Shown here: positions 7,958 to 17,060 of the stretch, one piece after another
How the letters are laid out: each line of letters begins with the position of its first letter
Position numbering within the stretch: the first letter of the stretch is position 1
NCBI GenBank assembly: GCA_039177505.1
Contig: JBCDFR010000006.1
Coordinates: 26,057-90,056, forward strand
Length of the DNA stretch: 64,000 nucleotides
Direction of reading: 5' to 3'
Origin: JABSQH01 sp039177505
Lineage (GTDB): Bacteria > Actinomycetota > Acidimicrobiia > Acidimicrobiales > Ilumatobacteraceae
Program-made: the position numbers and the translations under genes
The notes under the pieces: generated by a model
Database searches by the model: none
Seen by the model: the letters and a program-made list of their open reading frames with translations, nothing else
Told to the model about the DNA's origin: nothing

Positions 7958-9615
7958 GACAGCACACCCGTGGAACCGAACTCCCACGGAGCCGCCACCG
8001 GAAAGCGGGCACAGAGGAACGCTGCAAGCAGACGTTCCCTGTCGGCAACGTCGTCGCCGACGTCGGCAGTCTCGTTGATGCAGAACGTGTCGATGTCAGT
8101 CGCCAGACGAATTCGGTCGAGGTGCAGACCAAGACGCCCCGACTCGACGTGGACGTAGTCATTGGAAAGCTCTCCGAGAACCGCCCGACCCGTCGCGAGC
8201 GCATAGTTCTGAGAGAACGACGCAGCGATCGACACATCGGTGGGGCTGCGGAAGCGACTCGCTTGCGTTGCGCCGACCGCGGCAGGGAACTCCCGCTCGA
8301 TCTCGGCCATGACGGACCGCAGCTGGGGATACGGGGCATGAAACGGCTTCGAGGTGGCGACACGCCCAAATCGTTCCCGCAGCAGCTCGGCGCCGCGCTC
8401 GGCTGCACGGTCCACGTCTTGACTGTGGTGATCGACGTATCCGGGGCGCGGCGCGCTGCTGTGGAAGATACGCGGGAGCCCACTCGACGTGAAGAAGAAC
8501 TCTGGACGCAACGAACGGCCGAGAAAGAAGTCGTCGTTGAAGTACACGAAGTGCTCGGACAATCCGTCGATGCGATGTAGCGCCGACTCCATCACGTGCG
8601 AGTTGAACGTCGGCAACACCGACGAGTCGAGAATCTCGGAGTGATCGACGACTCGGATCTGCGGTGTGTCCACCAACCACGACGGTCGTTGACCGGCGGT
8701 GACGACAAAAACCCGGCGAACCCAGCCGGCATACGCCCATATCGAGCGCAACGAGTAGAGCAGCTCGTCCCGACTCCTGAACCTCGCACGGTCCAACGCA
8801 TTCTCGGACAGGTCACGACCTGTTGTCTCGGCCCACTCCCGAAAGCTCCGCTGCCACGCTTCGTCTGCTCCGTCGACCCAGGTGTACACCACATCGATGT
8901 CGAAGTCGGCATGCTCGAGATTGGCACCAACGGGAAACGCGCTTCGGCCGCGATAGTCGCGGCCCTCAACAGCCTCGACGACCGCTGGGCTGCGCGGGTC
9001 GAACCGATAGTGACCCCGTGTACCGATCATCTCCAACTGACCGGACGTGCCCTCCTCCCAGAACGTCAACTCCGCCGCCTGTTCTCGCCCGACCGCACGA
9101 TCGCCGTACGAATATGCCCTGAACAGCCGCCACGCCCTCGCCTTGGACGCCCGCCGGCTCGCGGCGAACGAACGCAGCGTCATCAGCCGTGTCGTCGAGC
9201 GGTCGACCACCTCGACGAACCACGCCGCACCGTCGAGCGCAGCCAGTGCCCGCTTGGCCCGATCTCGCTCCTCGAGAGCAACGCCAAACACGAGATGGTC
9301 GTCGCGCCGGTCGATGAGGAACGAATCGATGCCGGTCGGAGCGAGCGCAGTCACCAGCGCATGTCCGTAGTCGTGGCGTAGGTCGCTCAGCCCGACCGGC
9401 AGTGTCCCAGCCGTGGCCAGACGCCGGGGGCCGAGCGCCGCAACCGACGGCCCGCGGCCGAGCACTGGCAACACACTCCGCTGTCGCTGCTCGATCGCTT
9501 CGCGGAGACGCAACGTCAATGTGCTGGCCAGCAAGGCCTTGACCGGCGGAGGGAGGCGTCGGTCGACCCGGTAGCGGGAAACGAGCGACCACATCCGATC
9601 GAAGTGGAGGCGCAC
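7954..9615 (-). CDS. Stealth-family sugar-phosphate transferase
   Basis: A 553-residue member of the Stealth family, enzymes that transfer hexose-1-phosphate or GlcNAc-1-phosphate to make phosphodiester-linked capsules and teichoic-acid-like chains. All four conserved regions are visible: CR1 IDVVYTWVDG at 240-249; CR2 about 278-366, from FRSRDELLYSLRSIW to VYFNDDFFLGR; CR3 with the HAPYPQLRSVM segment; and CR4 with DTFCINET near 512-519. The first 235 residues are a poorly conserved N-terminal domain. It opens a minus-strand pair with the following glycosyltransferase. This enzyme makes a phosphate-containing polymer likely, which is inference from the family. Confidence 0.9.
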   Translation of the reverse strand: MRLHFDRMWSLVSRYRVDRRLPPPVKALLASTLTLRLREAIEQRQRSVLPVLGRGPSVAALGPRRLATAGTLPVGLSDLRHDYGHALVTALAPTGIDSFLIDRRDDHLVFGVALEERDRAKRALAALDGAAWFVEVVDRSTTRLMTLRSFAASRRASKARAWRLFRAYSYGDRAVGREQAAELTFWEEGTSGQLEMIGTRGHYRFDPRSPAVVEAVEGRDYRGRSAFPVGANLEHADFDIDVVYTWVDGADEAWQRSFREWAETTGRDLSENALDRARFRSRDELLYSLRSIWAYAGWVRRVFVVTAGQRPSWLVDTPQIRVVDHSEILDSSVLPTFNSHVMESALHRIDGLSEHFVYFNDDFFLGRSLRPEFFFTSSGLPRIFHSSAPRPGYVDHHSQDVDRAAERGAELLRERFGRVATSKPFHAPYPQLRSVMAEIEREFPAAVGATQASRFRSPTDVSIAASFSQNYALATGRAVLGELSNDYVHVESGRLGLHLDRIRLATDIDTFCINETADVGDDVADRERLLAAFLCARFPVAAPWEFGSTGVLS

Positions 9616-9668
9616 GGCCGGGATGATACCGGTGGCGCGTCAGCGGCCAGCCGACCGTCTCAGGGCAA

Positions 9669-10523
9669 TCAGATGACCGGCGGCCGTCCGAGCTGTGCGA
9701 GCCGCCATACGGTGCGCCAGCGGATCGGACGGTGTTCGATGGCTGAGCGCCAGCCGTCCATCCATCCCTGAAGGTATGACCGGCGGCACTCGCCCGCGGG
9801 GGCCCGGATGGTGCCGAGCACCAGCCACGCCGCCACGTGGACCAGGGCGACCGGCCATGGCAGGGTCCGGCGCGCGATCCAGACGCGATTTCGGCCGGTG
9901 AGGCGCCAACCGTCGGCGTGGCGCGAAATCTCAGTTCGTGGATGAAAGACCGTGACATCGGCGAGGTAGCGAATCCGCCACCCTGCGTCGATGAGCCGCC
10001 AACTGAGTTCGAGCTCTTCGTGACCGTAGAAGAGCTCGGTGAAATAGCCCCCGACCTGCTCGTACGCCTCGCGCCGGATGGCGCATGCGCCCCCGAGAAA
10101 CGTCGCTACTTCACCCGCCCGATCAGCGTGTGCCTCACCCAGTCGCGGAACATGGCGACGGCTCGTCTCGCCTTGCTCGTCGATGATCCGCAGCGAGACG
10201 ACGGCGAGCGTTGGGTCTGAGTCGAAGGCGGCGACTATCGGACCGGCGTCGGGGGCCAACAGCGCGGCATCGTCGTCGAGAAAGCCGACCAACGGAGTGT
10301 TGGCACGTTCGAGTCCGAGGTGGCGGGCGGCTGGTATTCCGACATTGCTGGCCGACTCGATGTGGTGATGAGTCCCGGGTAACTGCACGGGTCCCCCGCC
10401 GTTCGAGACGATGACTACGTCGGCACTCCCGTCCTCGCTCACCGACGTCGCAGCCACGCGTAGTTCGCTACGCCGATCGCCGCGGGTCAGAATCACCCAG
10501 CTCAGCGACGATTGCCCGCACAT
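9669..10523 (-). CDS. GT2 glycosyltransferase
   Basis: A 284-residue family 2 glycosyltransferase. The start is the ATG at 10523 (MCGQSSLSWVILTRGDR), where GT-A fold similarity begins; upstream in-frame codons are Arg/Ser-rich and lack family sequence. FLDDDAALL at 81-89 supplies the DxD metal motif. GHEELELSWRLIDAG supplies the acceptor and catalytic-base region seen in rhamnosyl/galactofuranosyl-type GT2 enzymes. A basic amphipathic tail near the C-terminus (WIARRTLPWPVALVH) may contact the membrane. It is transcribed away from the neighbouring TPR-like gene. Confidence 0.83.
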   Translation of the reverse strand: MCGQSSLSWVILTRGDRRSELRVAATSVSEDGSADVVIVSNGGGPVQLPGTHHHIESASNVGIPAARHLGLERANTPLVGFLDDDAALLAPDAGPIVAAFDSDPTLAVVSLRIIDEQGETSRRHVPRLGEAHADRAGEVATFLGGACAIRREAYEQVGGYFTELFYGHEELELSWRLIDAGWRIRYLADVTVFHPRTEISRHADGWRLTGRNRVWIARRTLPWPVALVHVAAWLVLGTIRAPAGECRRSYLQGWMDGWRSAIEHRPIRWRTVWRLAQLGRPPVI

Positions 10524-10572
10524 CAGGCCGAATGGTAGGTCCCCCGCCGGAGACCCGCGAACTGCCCGATCA

Positions 10573-12246
10573 GTGTTCGCAACCGTACGATCGCGGGTTG
10601 TGTTGCTGATTCGGCCGCGGTCGTTGCTGGGCTCTGTCCGCCGCACCATCGAACGGGTGCTGGCGCGATGGCCGGCGCTGGCGTACGTGGCACCGGCCGA
10701 CATCCCCGCCGACAACGACCTCGCATCCAACTCCCGGCCACGCGTCGAGCTAGCCCGGCTCATCGCACTGGTCGGCACGTTCCTCCTCCAGGTCGATCAG
10801 CCGACCCGTAGTCAACGCTCGTTTGAAACCGCGTGGAGACTTGGCGATCGAACCGCAGCGATCGGTGTGGGAAACGCACTCTTGGCTGGCGGACCACTCG
10901 TGCCGAGCATGGACGCCGCTCGACGTCTCGTGTCCACCCACGGCGGAGACCCCGAACGCGCTCGCGTGTGGTTCAAGGCAGCGGCCGAGGGCGGCTCCGC
11001 GGACGATGGACTCGTGCGTGCCAATCTCGCTCTCGGTGACGTGGGTGCTGCGCTGCGAGCAACCGTCGATCATGAGCGCCGAATGGTCAGCACGCCAGCA
11101 CATCGCGATGACTCGGCCGGACGCACTGAACTCGAGACGGTGCTTCGGCATCAGCTTGCCAGTCGACCGGGTGACACGCGCGTCCGCAACCGCCTCGTGC
11201 GGCTACTCCTCAGCAGAGCCGACTTCCAGGCTGCTACTGAGTGCTGTGGCGATGACCGGGAGCTTCAGATGCTCGTGGGCTGGGCCACTGCGACGGCGAG
11301 CGGCGATCACGAGCGCGCCCACGAAACGAAGCTCAGGCTCGCGCAGCGCGCCCGTCCACCGGCCCGAACCGCCACGATGGGTCGCATCGCCTATTTCGTC
11401 CAAGCGACGAACTATGCCTATGGCCCGAGCCAAGCATGCGACGCAATCGACGGGCACCGCCCGCTTCTCGCCACCGACGAGGAGCGCCGATCTCTCGACA
11501 AGCTACGGGCTGACACCGCCCTCCTTGCCGGCGACTCCCTACCGTTGCGGGCCTTTCGTTCGCTCCAGCCGGCACCGACCCGACGTGCGACCGAAGTACT
11601 GACGAATGCGGTTGCCGGTCGACGTGTCCTCGTCATCGGACCTTCTCCTCACCACAGGCCCCGAGCTGCCGACCTGCGCGAGGCCGACGTCGTGGTCTCG
11701 ACGCAGGCGCCGCACGCGCTCGACCAACATGCTTCCCGACAGACCTTCGTGACCTACGTCGCCGACGATGTCGTGGCCGCTCGCGCTGATGCGTACCGCG
11801 CCCAACTCGATGAGCGAGCCGACACTGTCTTGGTCGTCCGTCCAACCCTCGCTTCGGCCATGCCGGCCCGGCTCCGCGGCCACGAGCGAGTGTCCATGAT
11901 GACGTTCGAAGATGGCTCACCCTTTCTCGGCACGCACTTCGGCCTACAGCGAATTCTCTATGACATGCTGTCGATTGGGCCGACGCGCTTGACGATCTCC
12001 GGGGTCGACTTCTTCCTCGACCGATCGAGTCACCTTCCCGGGTATGTCGCGTTCGGGAGCACAGGGTTCCGCGAGTTCAACATCTCTCACGACCTGGCGT
12101 ACGCCTTCATGTGGACACAGACCGTGCTGCAACACGGATTCATCGAGGCCGTTCCGACGCTCGGGAAGCTGTTGGAGATACCTCTCGCCACGTATCTACA
12201 GCAGCTGAAGTGGAGCTACGAAGGTCAGGAGACGTTTGAGGGGTGA
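10573..12246 (+). CDS. Large protein with TPR-like helices and a sialyltransferase-like C-terminal region
   Basis: I do not recognise a named family for the whole protein (557 residues from GTG 10573; GTG 10600 is an alternative). The N-terminal two thirds consist of short helical units (RSFETAWRLGDRTAAIGVGNAL, then AARRLVSTHGGDPERARVWF) resembling tetratricopeptide or Sel1-like repeats. The C-terminal part, from about RRVLVIGPSP, has alternating beta/alpha segments (ADVVVSTQAP, DTVLVVRPTL) and ends with LTISGVDFFLD and FNISHDLAYAFMW. Such motifs occur in GT29/GT42-like and DUF115-like sugar transferases. Next to a nonulosonate locus, a transferase role is plausible but unproven. An ATG at 10411 would overlap the divergent glycosyltransferase by over 100 bases and is rejected. 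Confidence 0.55.
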   Translation: MFATVRSRVVLLIRPRSLLGSVRRTIERVLARWPALAYVAPADIPADNDLASNSRPRVELARLIALVGTFLLQVDQPTRSQRSFETAWRLGDRTAAIGVGNALLAGGPLVPSMDAARRLVSTHGGDPERARVWFKAAAEGGSADDGLVRANLALGDVGAALRATVDHERRMVSTPAHRDDSAGRTELETVLRHQLASRPGDTRVRNRLVRLLLSRADFQAATECCGDDRELQMLVGWATATASGDHERAHETKLRLAQRARPPARTATMGRIAYFVQATNYAYGPSQACDAIDGHRPLLATDEERRSLDKLRADTALLAGDSLPLRAFRSLQPAPTRRATEVLTNAVAGRRVLVIGPSPHHRPRAADLREADVVVSTQAPHALDQHASRQTFVTYVADDVVAARADAYRAQLDERADTVLVVRPTLASAMPARLRGHERVSMMTFEDGSPFLGTHFGLQRILYDMLSIGPTRLTISGVDFFLDRSSHLPGYVAFGSTGFREFNISHDLAYAFMWTQTVLQHGFIEAVPTLGKLLEIPLATYLQQLKWSYEGQETFEG

Positions 12247-12281
12247 GGCCGGCCTCACGCTCTCGTCGATACACTTGAGCG

Positions 12282-13142
12282 GTGCTTTCGGTCGAGCCCA
12301 CCCAGGCTCCCTCAGAGGTCATTCCCCTCCGCGACCCTCACGAGACGGAGCGTCTCGGGCCGTATCTTCGTGACGTGCGGCGCCGCTGGCCGTACATCTG
12401 GTACAACGCCAGGAGCGAACTGCGGAGGCAACAAGTTAATACGGTATTCGGCAACCTGTGGCTGCTGATCAACCCTGCGTTGACCGTCGCCATCTTCTAC
12501 CTCATCTTCGGCTTGCTGCTGCAGGTAGACCGTGGGGTCGACAACTTGCTGTTGTTTCTCGCAGTTGGCATCTTCGTCTTCAGGGCCACGCAACAGGCGA
12601 CCACGTCGGGCTCCAAGGCCGTCGTGAACAACGAAGGATTGATTCGCTCGATCCACTTCCCAAGGCTTGTGCTCCCCCTCACCGCGACACTGGCTGAGAC
12701 GCTCGCCACCACACTCTCGTTCCTGGTCGTCTTTGTTGTTGCCGTCGCGACCGGTGTCGCCCCGTCGCTGACGTGGCTGGTTCTGGTCCCGATCGTGGCC
12801 CTACAAACGGTGTTCAATTTCGGCGCAGGCACGATCGCGGCGCGGGTCACCACACATTTCAGAGACACCACGCAGCTTCTCCCGTTCGCGTTTCGGCTGT
12901 TGTTCTACGGATCGGGTGTCATCTTCAACGTCACCGCCTACGCAGAAGGTCGGAGATGGATCGAGATCCTGTTCGCACTCAATCCGATGTACTGCTTCAT
13001 CTCCATGGCGCGCTGGACGATGCTGGGTGGCTCTGATGTCACGCCATTGGTGATTGCGTCGTCGATCATCTGGAGCATCGCACTGGCAGTCGGCGGCTTC
13101 TTTTGGTTCCGTGCAGGCGAAGCGAACTATGCCCGTTCCTGA
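12282..13142 (+). CDS. wzm: Polysaccharide ABC exporter permease (Wzm type)
   Basis: A 286-residue ABC-2 family membrane subunit. An amphipathic N-terminal region (RRRWPYIWYNARSELR) precedes six hydrophobic segments: about 60-80, 88-105, 130-160, 165-185, 208-228 and 262-280. The ABC-2 motif near PMYCFISMARW sits in the usual re-entrant region. Length and topology match Wzm/TagG/KpsM permeases, which form the channel for complete glycan chains on a lipid carrier. The GTG at 12282 lies 35 bases after the upstream gene, and the ATPase gene overlaps its 3' end by 14 bases. The two therefore form one transporter. Confidence 0.92.
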   Translation: MLSVEPTQAPSEVIPLRDPHETERLGPYLRDVRRRWPYIWYNARSELRRQQVNTVFGNLWLLINPALTVAIFYLIFGLLLQVDRGVDNLLLFLAVGIFVFRATQQATTSGSKAVVNNEGLIRSIHFPRLVLPLTATLAETLATTLSFLVVFVVAVATGVAPSLTWLVLVPIVALQTVFNFGAGTIAARVTTHFRDTTQLLPFAFRLLFYGSGVIFNVTAYAEGRRWIEILFALNPMYCFISMARWTMLGGSDVTPLVIASSIIWSIALAVGGFFWFRAGEANYARS

Positions 13143-13887
13143 GAACGAAGCGGAGTCTCCCTCGACAGCCGTGCTGGTGAACAACCTCGAGGTGGAGTAC
13201 CGCGTCTACCACGACAGGGTCCGAGACGAACGCAGCGGCCTGGCGGGCAGGCTGCGCTCCAAGCACATCGAGATCGTCCAGGCCCTCAGAGGAGTCTCCT
13301 TCTCCGTGAATTCCGGTGAAGCGGTCGGGATCGTAGGGTCGAACGGATCGGGGAAGTCGACACTGCTTCGAGCGATTGCAGGTGTGCAGGCCAAGTCAGC
13401 CGGCTCGGTTCGAGTCCGCGGCGAGGCGCGACTGCTCAGTGTCGGTGCAACGCTCAAGCCGCAGCTCTCCGGCTATCGGAACGTCAAGCTCGGGGCCCTT
13501 GCAATGGGACTGACCACCGAGGAGATCGAGGAGGGGCTCGACGGTCTCGTCGAGTTCTCCGGGCTCGGCGACGCGATGGCTCGGCCGCTCAAGACGTATT
13601 CACAGGGAATGAAGGCGCGCCTGCTGTTCTCGATAGCAACGCTCCACATTCCCAATATTCTGCTCATCGACGAGGCGCTTGCCGTTGGCGACCGCCAGTT
13701 CAAAAGGCGGAGCCTCGAGCGAATTCGCAACATCCGCGCCGAGGCCGGCACCGTTCTCATGGTCACGCACAACATGAGCGAGATTCGGAACACATGCACT
13801 CGCGCCGTCTGGATGGATGGCGGTCAGATCGTGGCCGATGGTGACGTCGAAGACGTTCTGGCGCGATACGACGCAGCCTCGGAGTAA
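13129..13887 (+). CDS. wzt: Polysaccharide ABC exporter ATPase (Wzt/TagH/KpsT type)
   Basis: The 252-residue energising subunit of the exporter formed with the preceding permease. Seen are Walker A GSNGSGKST at 70-78, the signature YSQGM at 157-161, Walker B ILLIDE at 177-182 and the switch His214 in MVTHNM. The start is the ATG at 13129, inside the permease gene; an upstream in-frame ATG at 13054 would give a non-homologous Ser-rich extension. Unlike the truncated ATPase at the left edge it has no C-terminal substrate-binding domain, so it should not read terminal modifications. The locus therefore seems to encode two exporters of different type. Confidence 0.92.
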   Translation: MPVPENEAESPSTAVLVNNLEVEYRVYHDRVRDERSGLAGRLRSKHIEIVQALRGVSFSVNSGEAVGIVGSNGSGKSTLLRAIAGVQAKSAGSVRVRGEARLLSVGATLKPQLSGYRNVKLGALAMGLTTEEIEEGLDGLVEFSGLGDAMARPLKTYSQGMKARLLFSIATLHIPNILLIDEALAVGDRQFKRRSLERIRNIRAEAGTVLMVTHNMSEIRNTCTRAVWMDGGQIVADGDVEDVLARYDAASE

Positions 13888-13894
13888 CCGCAGG

Positions 13895-14761
13895 TCAGTT
13901 GACTCTGAGCCGCCGACGGGGTTCTTCCTCGCCGGGAAACACCCGCTTGACCCCGTCGCCGAGCGCCGTCTGCATGATGCGAATGTCGCGCACGAGATGC
14001 CGCAGACCCTGTGGCTCCACGCTGGCCGCATGGTCCGATCCCCACATGGTGCGATCGAGCGTGATGTGGCGCTCGACGGCCACCGCTCCGAGGGCGACGG
14101 CGCCGAGCGTGATCTGCAGCCCACGTTCGTGGCCTGAGTAGCCAACGGGAACGCTGTAGCGATCGCGCAATGTCTCGATCGTGCGGAGGTTCGACTCCTC
14201 CGGCGGGCACGGATAGGTCGATGTGGAGTGCAGCATCAGGAGTGGGCTACCCGACAGCACCTCGACCGCTCGATCGATCTCGGGAAGCGTTGACATGCCT
14301 GTCGACAGGATGATCGGCTTGCCGGTCGCCTGGAGCGCCCGCAACAACGGTTCGTCGGTAACGCTGGCGGAGGCAACCTTGTGCACCGGAGCATCGAAGC
14401 GCTCCATGAAATCGACCGAAGGCACGTCCCACGGAGAGGCGAACCAGTGCATTCCAGTTTTCGAGACATGCGTCGCGATCTCGGTGTACTCATCTTCCCC
14501 GAACTCGGTGCGACGTTTGTAGTCGATGTACGACATCTCGCCCCACGGGGTCTCGCGCATCTTGTCCCATTGATCGCGTGGTACGCAGATGTCTGGTGTG
14601 CGCTTCTGAAACTTGACGGCGTCACACCCGGCCTCATCTGCGACGTCGATGAGCTGCTTGGCGATGTCGACGTCGCCGTTGTGGTTGATACCGATCTCGG
14701 CGATGACGTACACGTCTCGGCCCGGCCCGATGTCACGGTCGGCGACGACGAAGTCCTTCAT
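13895..14761 (-). CDS. neuB: Nonulosonate (N-acetylneuraminate-type) synthase lacking the SAF domain
   Basis: NeuB-type enzymes condense phosphoenolpyruvate with a 6-carbon N-acyl sugar to make a nine-carbon nonulosonic acid (sialic, legionaminic or pseudaminic acid). The 288 residues form the whole TIM barrel: VIAEIGINHNGD at 19-30, DAVKFQKR at 47-54, then ASPWDVPSVDFM, ILSTGMST and VGYSGHERG. It stops after SLGDGVKR-like sequence (ALGDGVKRVFPGEEEP), where typical NeuB proteins of about 345 residues continue into an antifreeze-like SAF domain. That domain normally contributes to the partner's substrate site, so its absence is notable. It lies 3 bases downstream of the NeuA fusion gene. The exact product cannot be told from sequence. 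Confidence 0.88.
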   Translation of the reverse strand: MKDFVVADRDIGPGRDVYVIAEIGINHNGDVDIAKQLIDVADEAGCDAVKFQKRTPDICVPRDQWDKMRETPWGEMSYIDYKRRTEFGEDEYTEIATHVSKTGMHWFASPWDVPSVDFMERFDAPVHKVASASVTDEPLLRALQATGKPIILSTGMSTLPEIDRAVEVLSGSPLLMLHSTSTYPCPPEESNLRTIETLRDRYSVPVGYSGHERGLQITLGAVALGAVAVERHITLDRTMWGSDHAASVEPQGLRHLVRDIRIMQTALGDGVKRVFPGEEEPRRRLRVN

Positions 14762-14764
14762 GGT

Positions 14765-15943
14765 CTAGAGCTCTTTCTCGATCTGGTCGTTCGTACTTGC
14801 GATGATTGCGTCGATGATCTCGCGCACGGCGCCGGTACCACCGCGCCGACGTGTCACGCACGCAAACTCGAGCAACAGCGATGGATGAGCGTCGGCGACG
14901 ACGATAGGCCAGGCTACCCATCTCAGGCACGCAACGTCGTTGACGTCGTTGCCCACGTAGGCGATGTGGTCACACGAGACTTCTCGCTCGTCGGCCCAAT
15001 GACGAAGTGCCCTGAGCTTGTTGTCGCACCCGCTGATGCACTCAATACCGAGCTTGTCCGCCCGCCGTTCGACGATTGGGACCCGCTCTTTCGAAATGAT
15101 CAGCAGCGCGAGCCCGGCCCGCTTGGCGAGGGCGATCCCCATGCCGTCACTGCGGCTGACGACTGCGGACTCTTCACCCGACGAAGTGAGCGCCGCACGA
15201 TCGTCGGTGTGTACGCCATCGAAGTCCATGACGAGCGCGCGGATCTGACGGCCATCGAGGGCGGCAGGACCGAGTGGATCGACGTCCGCGGCCATGGCCT
15301 GGGCGCGACGAAGGTCATCGGGCTCGTCGATCTCGATGGCGTGACGACTGTCGACCGGCTCGACCCCAACTCGGCCGAAGAACCGATGCCGACGTTCGAG
15401 GAACCCGGCGACATCCATGACATAGAACGCTCCGGTCTCCAGCCATTCAGCGGGTCGGTCCTGGCGACGGAGTCGTGTCGCTGCTTCGTGATTCACGCCT
15501 TCGGCGCCACCGTCGGTTCTCCACACAAACCCGTGGAACGGCACCGCTGAGAACACACTTGCGTACTCGCCGCTGCGAACTCGGGAGATCGCCCGCTCGA
15601 CGGTCTCGGGATCGACGAACGGGCTGGTGCACTGCGCGAAGACCACCTGGTCGCTCGCGCTGAGGTGCCCGATCGTCTCAAGTGCGTGTATCAGCGCCCC
15701 TTCCGATGACGCAGTGTCGGACGCGAGGTCTTCGGGCCGCATGATGACGGACGCGCCATGCCGCTCTGCCTCAGCCGCGATTTCCGGTCCATCGGTCGAC
15801 ACGTAGATCCGCTCGATGCTCGGACAGCTCTGTAGGACAACCACCGACCGAGCGATCAGGCTACGACCGGCGACTGTACGCAGGTTCTTGTCGACGATGC
15901 CCTTCGATCCCGCCCGGGCTGGAACGACGGCTACGACGGTCAC
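14765..15943 (-). CDS. neuA: CMP-nonulosonate cytidylyltransferase fused to a HAD phosphatase
   Basis: A 392-residue bifunctional protein. Residues 1-225 are a NeuA-type cytidylyltransferase: VVPARAGSKGIVDKNL (6-21) binds CTP, and FAQCTSPFVDPE (102-113) and EIDEPDDL (204-211) are family signatures. It activates the nonulosonic acid as its CMP sugar. Residues 234-392 are a HAD domain of the KDO8P-phosphatase type, with nucleophile motif DFDGVHTDD at 240-248 and the acidic motif GNDVND at 331-336. It could remove the 9-phosphate if synthesis runs through a sugar phosphate. Vertebrate CMAS has a similar two-domain layout. GTG 15943 starts the gene, which leads an operon with neuB. No UDP-GlcNAc 2-epimerase is in the window. 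Confidence 0.88.
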   Translation of the reverse strand: MTVVAVVPARAGSKGIVDKNLRTVAGRSLIARSVVVLQSCPSIERIYVSTDGPEIAAEAERHGASVIMRPEDLASDTASSEGALIHALETIGHLSASDQVVFAQCTSPFVDPETVERAISRVRSGEYASVFSAVPFHGFVWRTDGGAEGVNHEAATRLRRQDRPAEWLETGAFYVMDVAGFLERRHRFFGRVGVEPVDSRHAIEIDEPDDLRRAQAMAADVDPLGPAALDGRQIRALVMDFDGVHTDDRAALTSSGEESAVVSRSDGMGIALAKRAGLALLIISKERVPIVERRADKLGIECISGCDNKLRALRHWADEREVSCDHIAYVGNDVNDVACLRWVAWPIVVADAHPSLLLEFACVTRRRGGTGAVREIIDAIIASTNDQIEKEL

Positions 15944-16094
15944 CGGATTGTCCCTACGTTGCGCAGCACCGTTCCGAAGCTACCTGCCCAATGCACCACC
16001 GGTGGCTAACGCGCGGCCGTGTCACCGTCAGCTGTGCTACAAGCCGATAGCTTCCCTCAGGCATGAGTGAGCCGGCCGGAGGCGATTCGCACCT

Positions 16095-17060
16095 ATGACA
16101 GCGCTCTCGGTCATCTGCGCCTTTCACAACGCGGCTCCCTATCTGCCTGCCCTGCTGCAGACGCTGGCACGATCGACCTACTCCGACTTCGAGTTGATCC
16201 TGATCGACGACGGCTCAGCAGACGACCCATCCCAGGCGATCGACATGTTCTCCGACGAACTCCAATCGGTCTCGTTACTCCACAACGAGACGCCGCTCGG
16301 GCCCGCGACATCGCGCAACCTTGGAATGGCTGCATCATCTGCGCCGCTCCTCACCTTCGTCGACGCCGACGATTGGCTCTCGCCAACATTTCTCGCCACT
16401 CTGGTCGACACCATCGACGACCTCGATGTCGACTTCGTGCGGAGCAACCAGACGCGCGTGACCGGTACTCGCCGCGAGCTGTATCGAGCTCCCGATGCGC
16501 GGTACCACCGTCGACTCGACCCGAGCACCTGCATCCTGCCCCCCGACCGCGCCACCATGGTGGACTTCCCCTATACCCACTCGGGGATCTATCGCCGAGC
16601 GCTCTACGACTCGGGTCTGCTCGCGCTCCCCGAGGGCTTGTTCACGGCCGAGGACCGGCCATGGGTTTGGCGACTACACCTCGAGTGCCAGTCGTATGCT
16701 CGCACACCGGATGCCGGCTACTTCTACCGCCGGGGCGTGCCCACCTCGCTGACCCAGGTCGGCGACGTTCGCCAGCTCGATTTCATTCCGGCATTACAGC
16801 TGGTACTCGATCTTGTCGTCGACCAGCAGGAGCATCAGTGGGCGAGCCCGAAGGCCGTCCGTCAGACACTGTCGGTCGTGCACCGGCACATCACGCTCCG
16901 TGATCGCCTGACCCCTGAGCTGCAGGCGAAAATGATGGAGCGTGTGCGGACGCTCGTCGGATCGATGCCGGCGGATCTGGTCTCACTCCAACTCAACGAG
17001 ATCGGCTTTAGGCGCGCCGACCAACTCCGTCACGCCATCCCAGAGCTCGGCGGCCGATGA
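16095..17060 (+). CDS. GT2 glycosyltransferase
   Basis: A 321-residue family 2 glycosyltransferase with a textbook start, LSVICAFHNAAPYLPALLQTL, the nucleotide motif IDDGSADD at 37-44 and the metal motif TFVDADDWLS at about 90-99. The central ALYDSGLLALPEGLFTAEDRPWVW stretch carries the catalytic-base region (EDRPW). The C-terminal 90 residues are helical. Its TGA overlaps the ATG of the polysialyltransferase-like gene by 4 bases, so the two are translationally coupled and probably work on the same sialylated glycan. The 151-bp gap to the divergent neuA gene should hold two promoters. Confidence 0.87.
   Translation: MTALSVICAFHNAAPYLPALLQTLARSTYSDFELILIDDGSADDPSQAIDMFSDELQSVSLLHNETPLGPATSRNLGMAASSAPLLTFVDADDWLSPTFLATLVDTIDDLDVDFVRSNQTRVTGTRRELYRAPDARYHRRLDPSTCILPPDRATMVDFPYTHSGIYRRALYDSGLLALPEGLFTAEDRPWVWRLHLECQSYARTPDAGYFYRRGVPTSLTQVGDVRQLDFIPALQLVLDLVVDQQEHQWASPKAVRQTLSVVHRHITLRDRLTPELQAKMMERVRTLVGSMPADLVSLQLNEIGFRRADQLRHAIPELGGR

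Noticed and set aside
10411..10572. Longer N-terminus for the repeat protein
   Set aside because: It overlaps the divergent glycosyltransferase start region and is Ser/Arg-rich without fold-like sequence.
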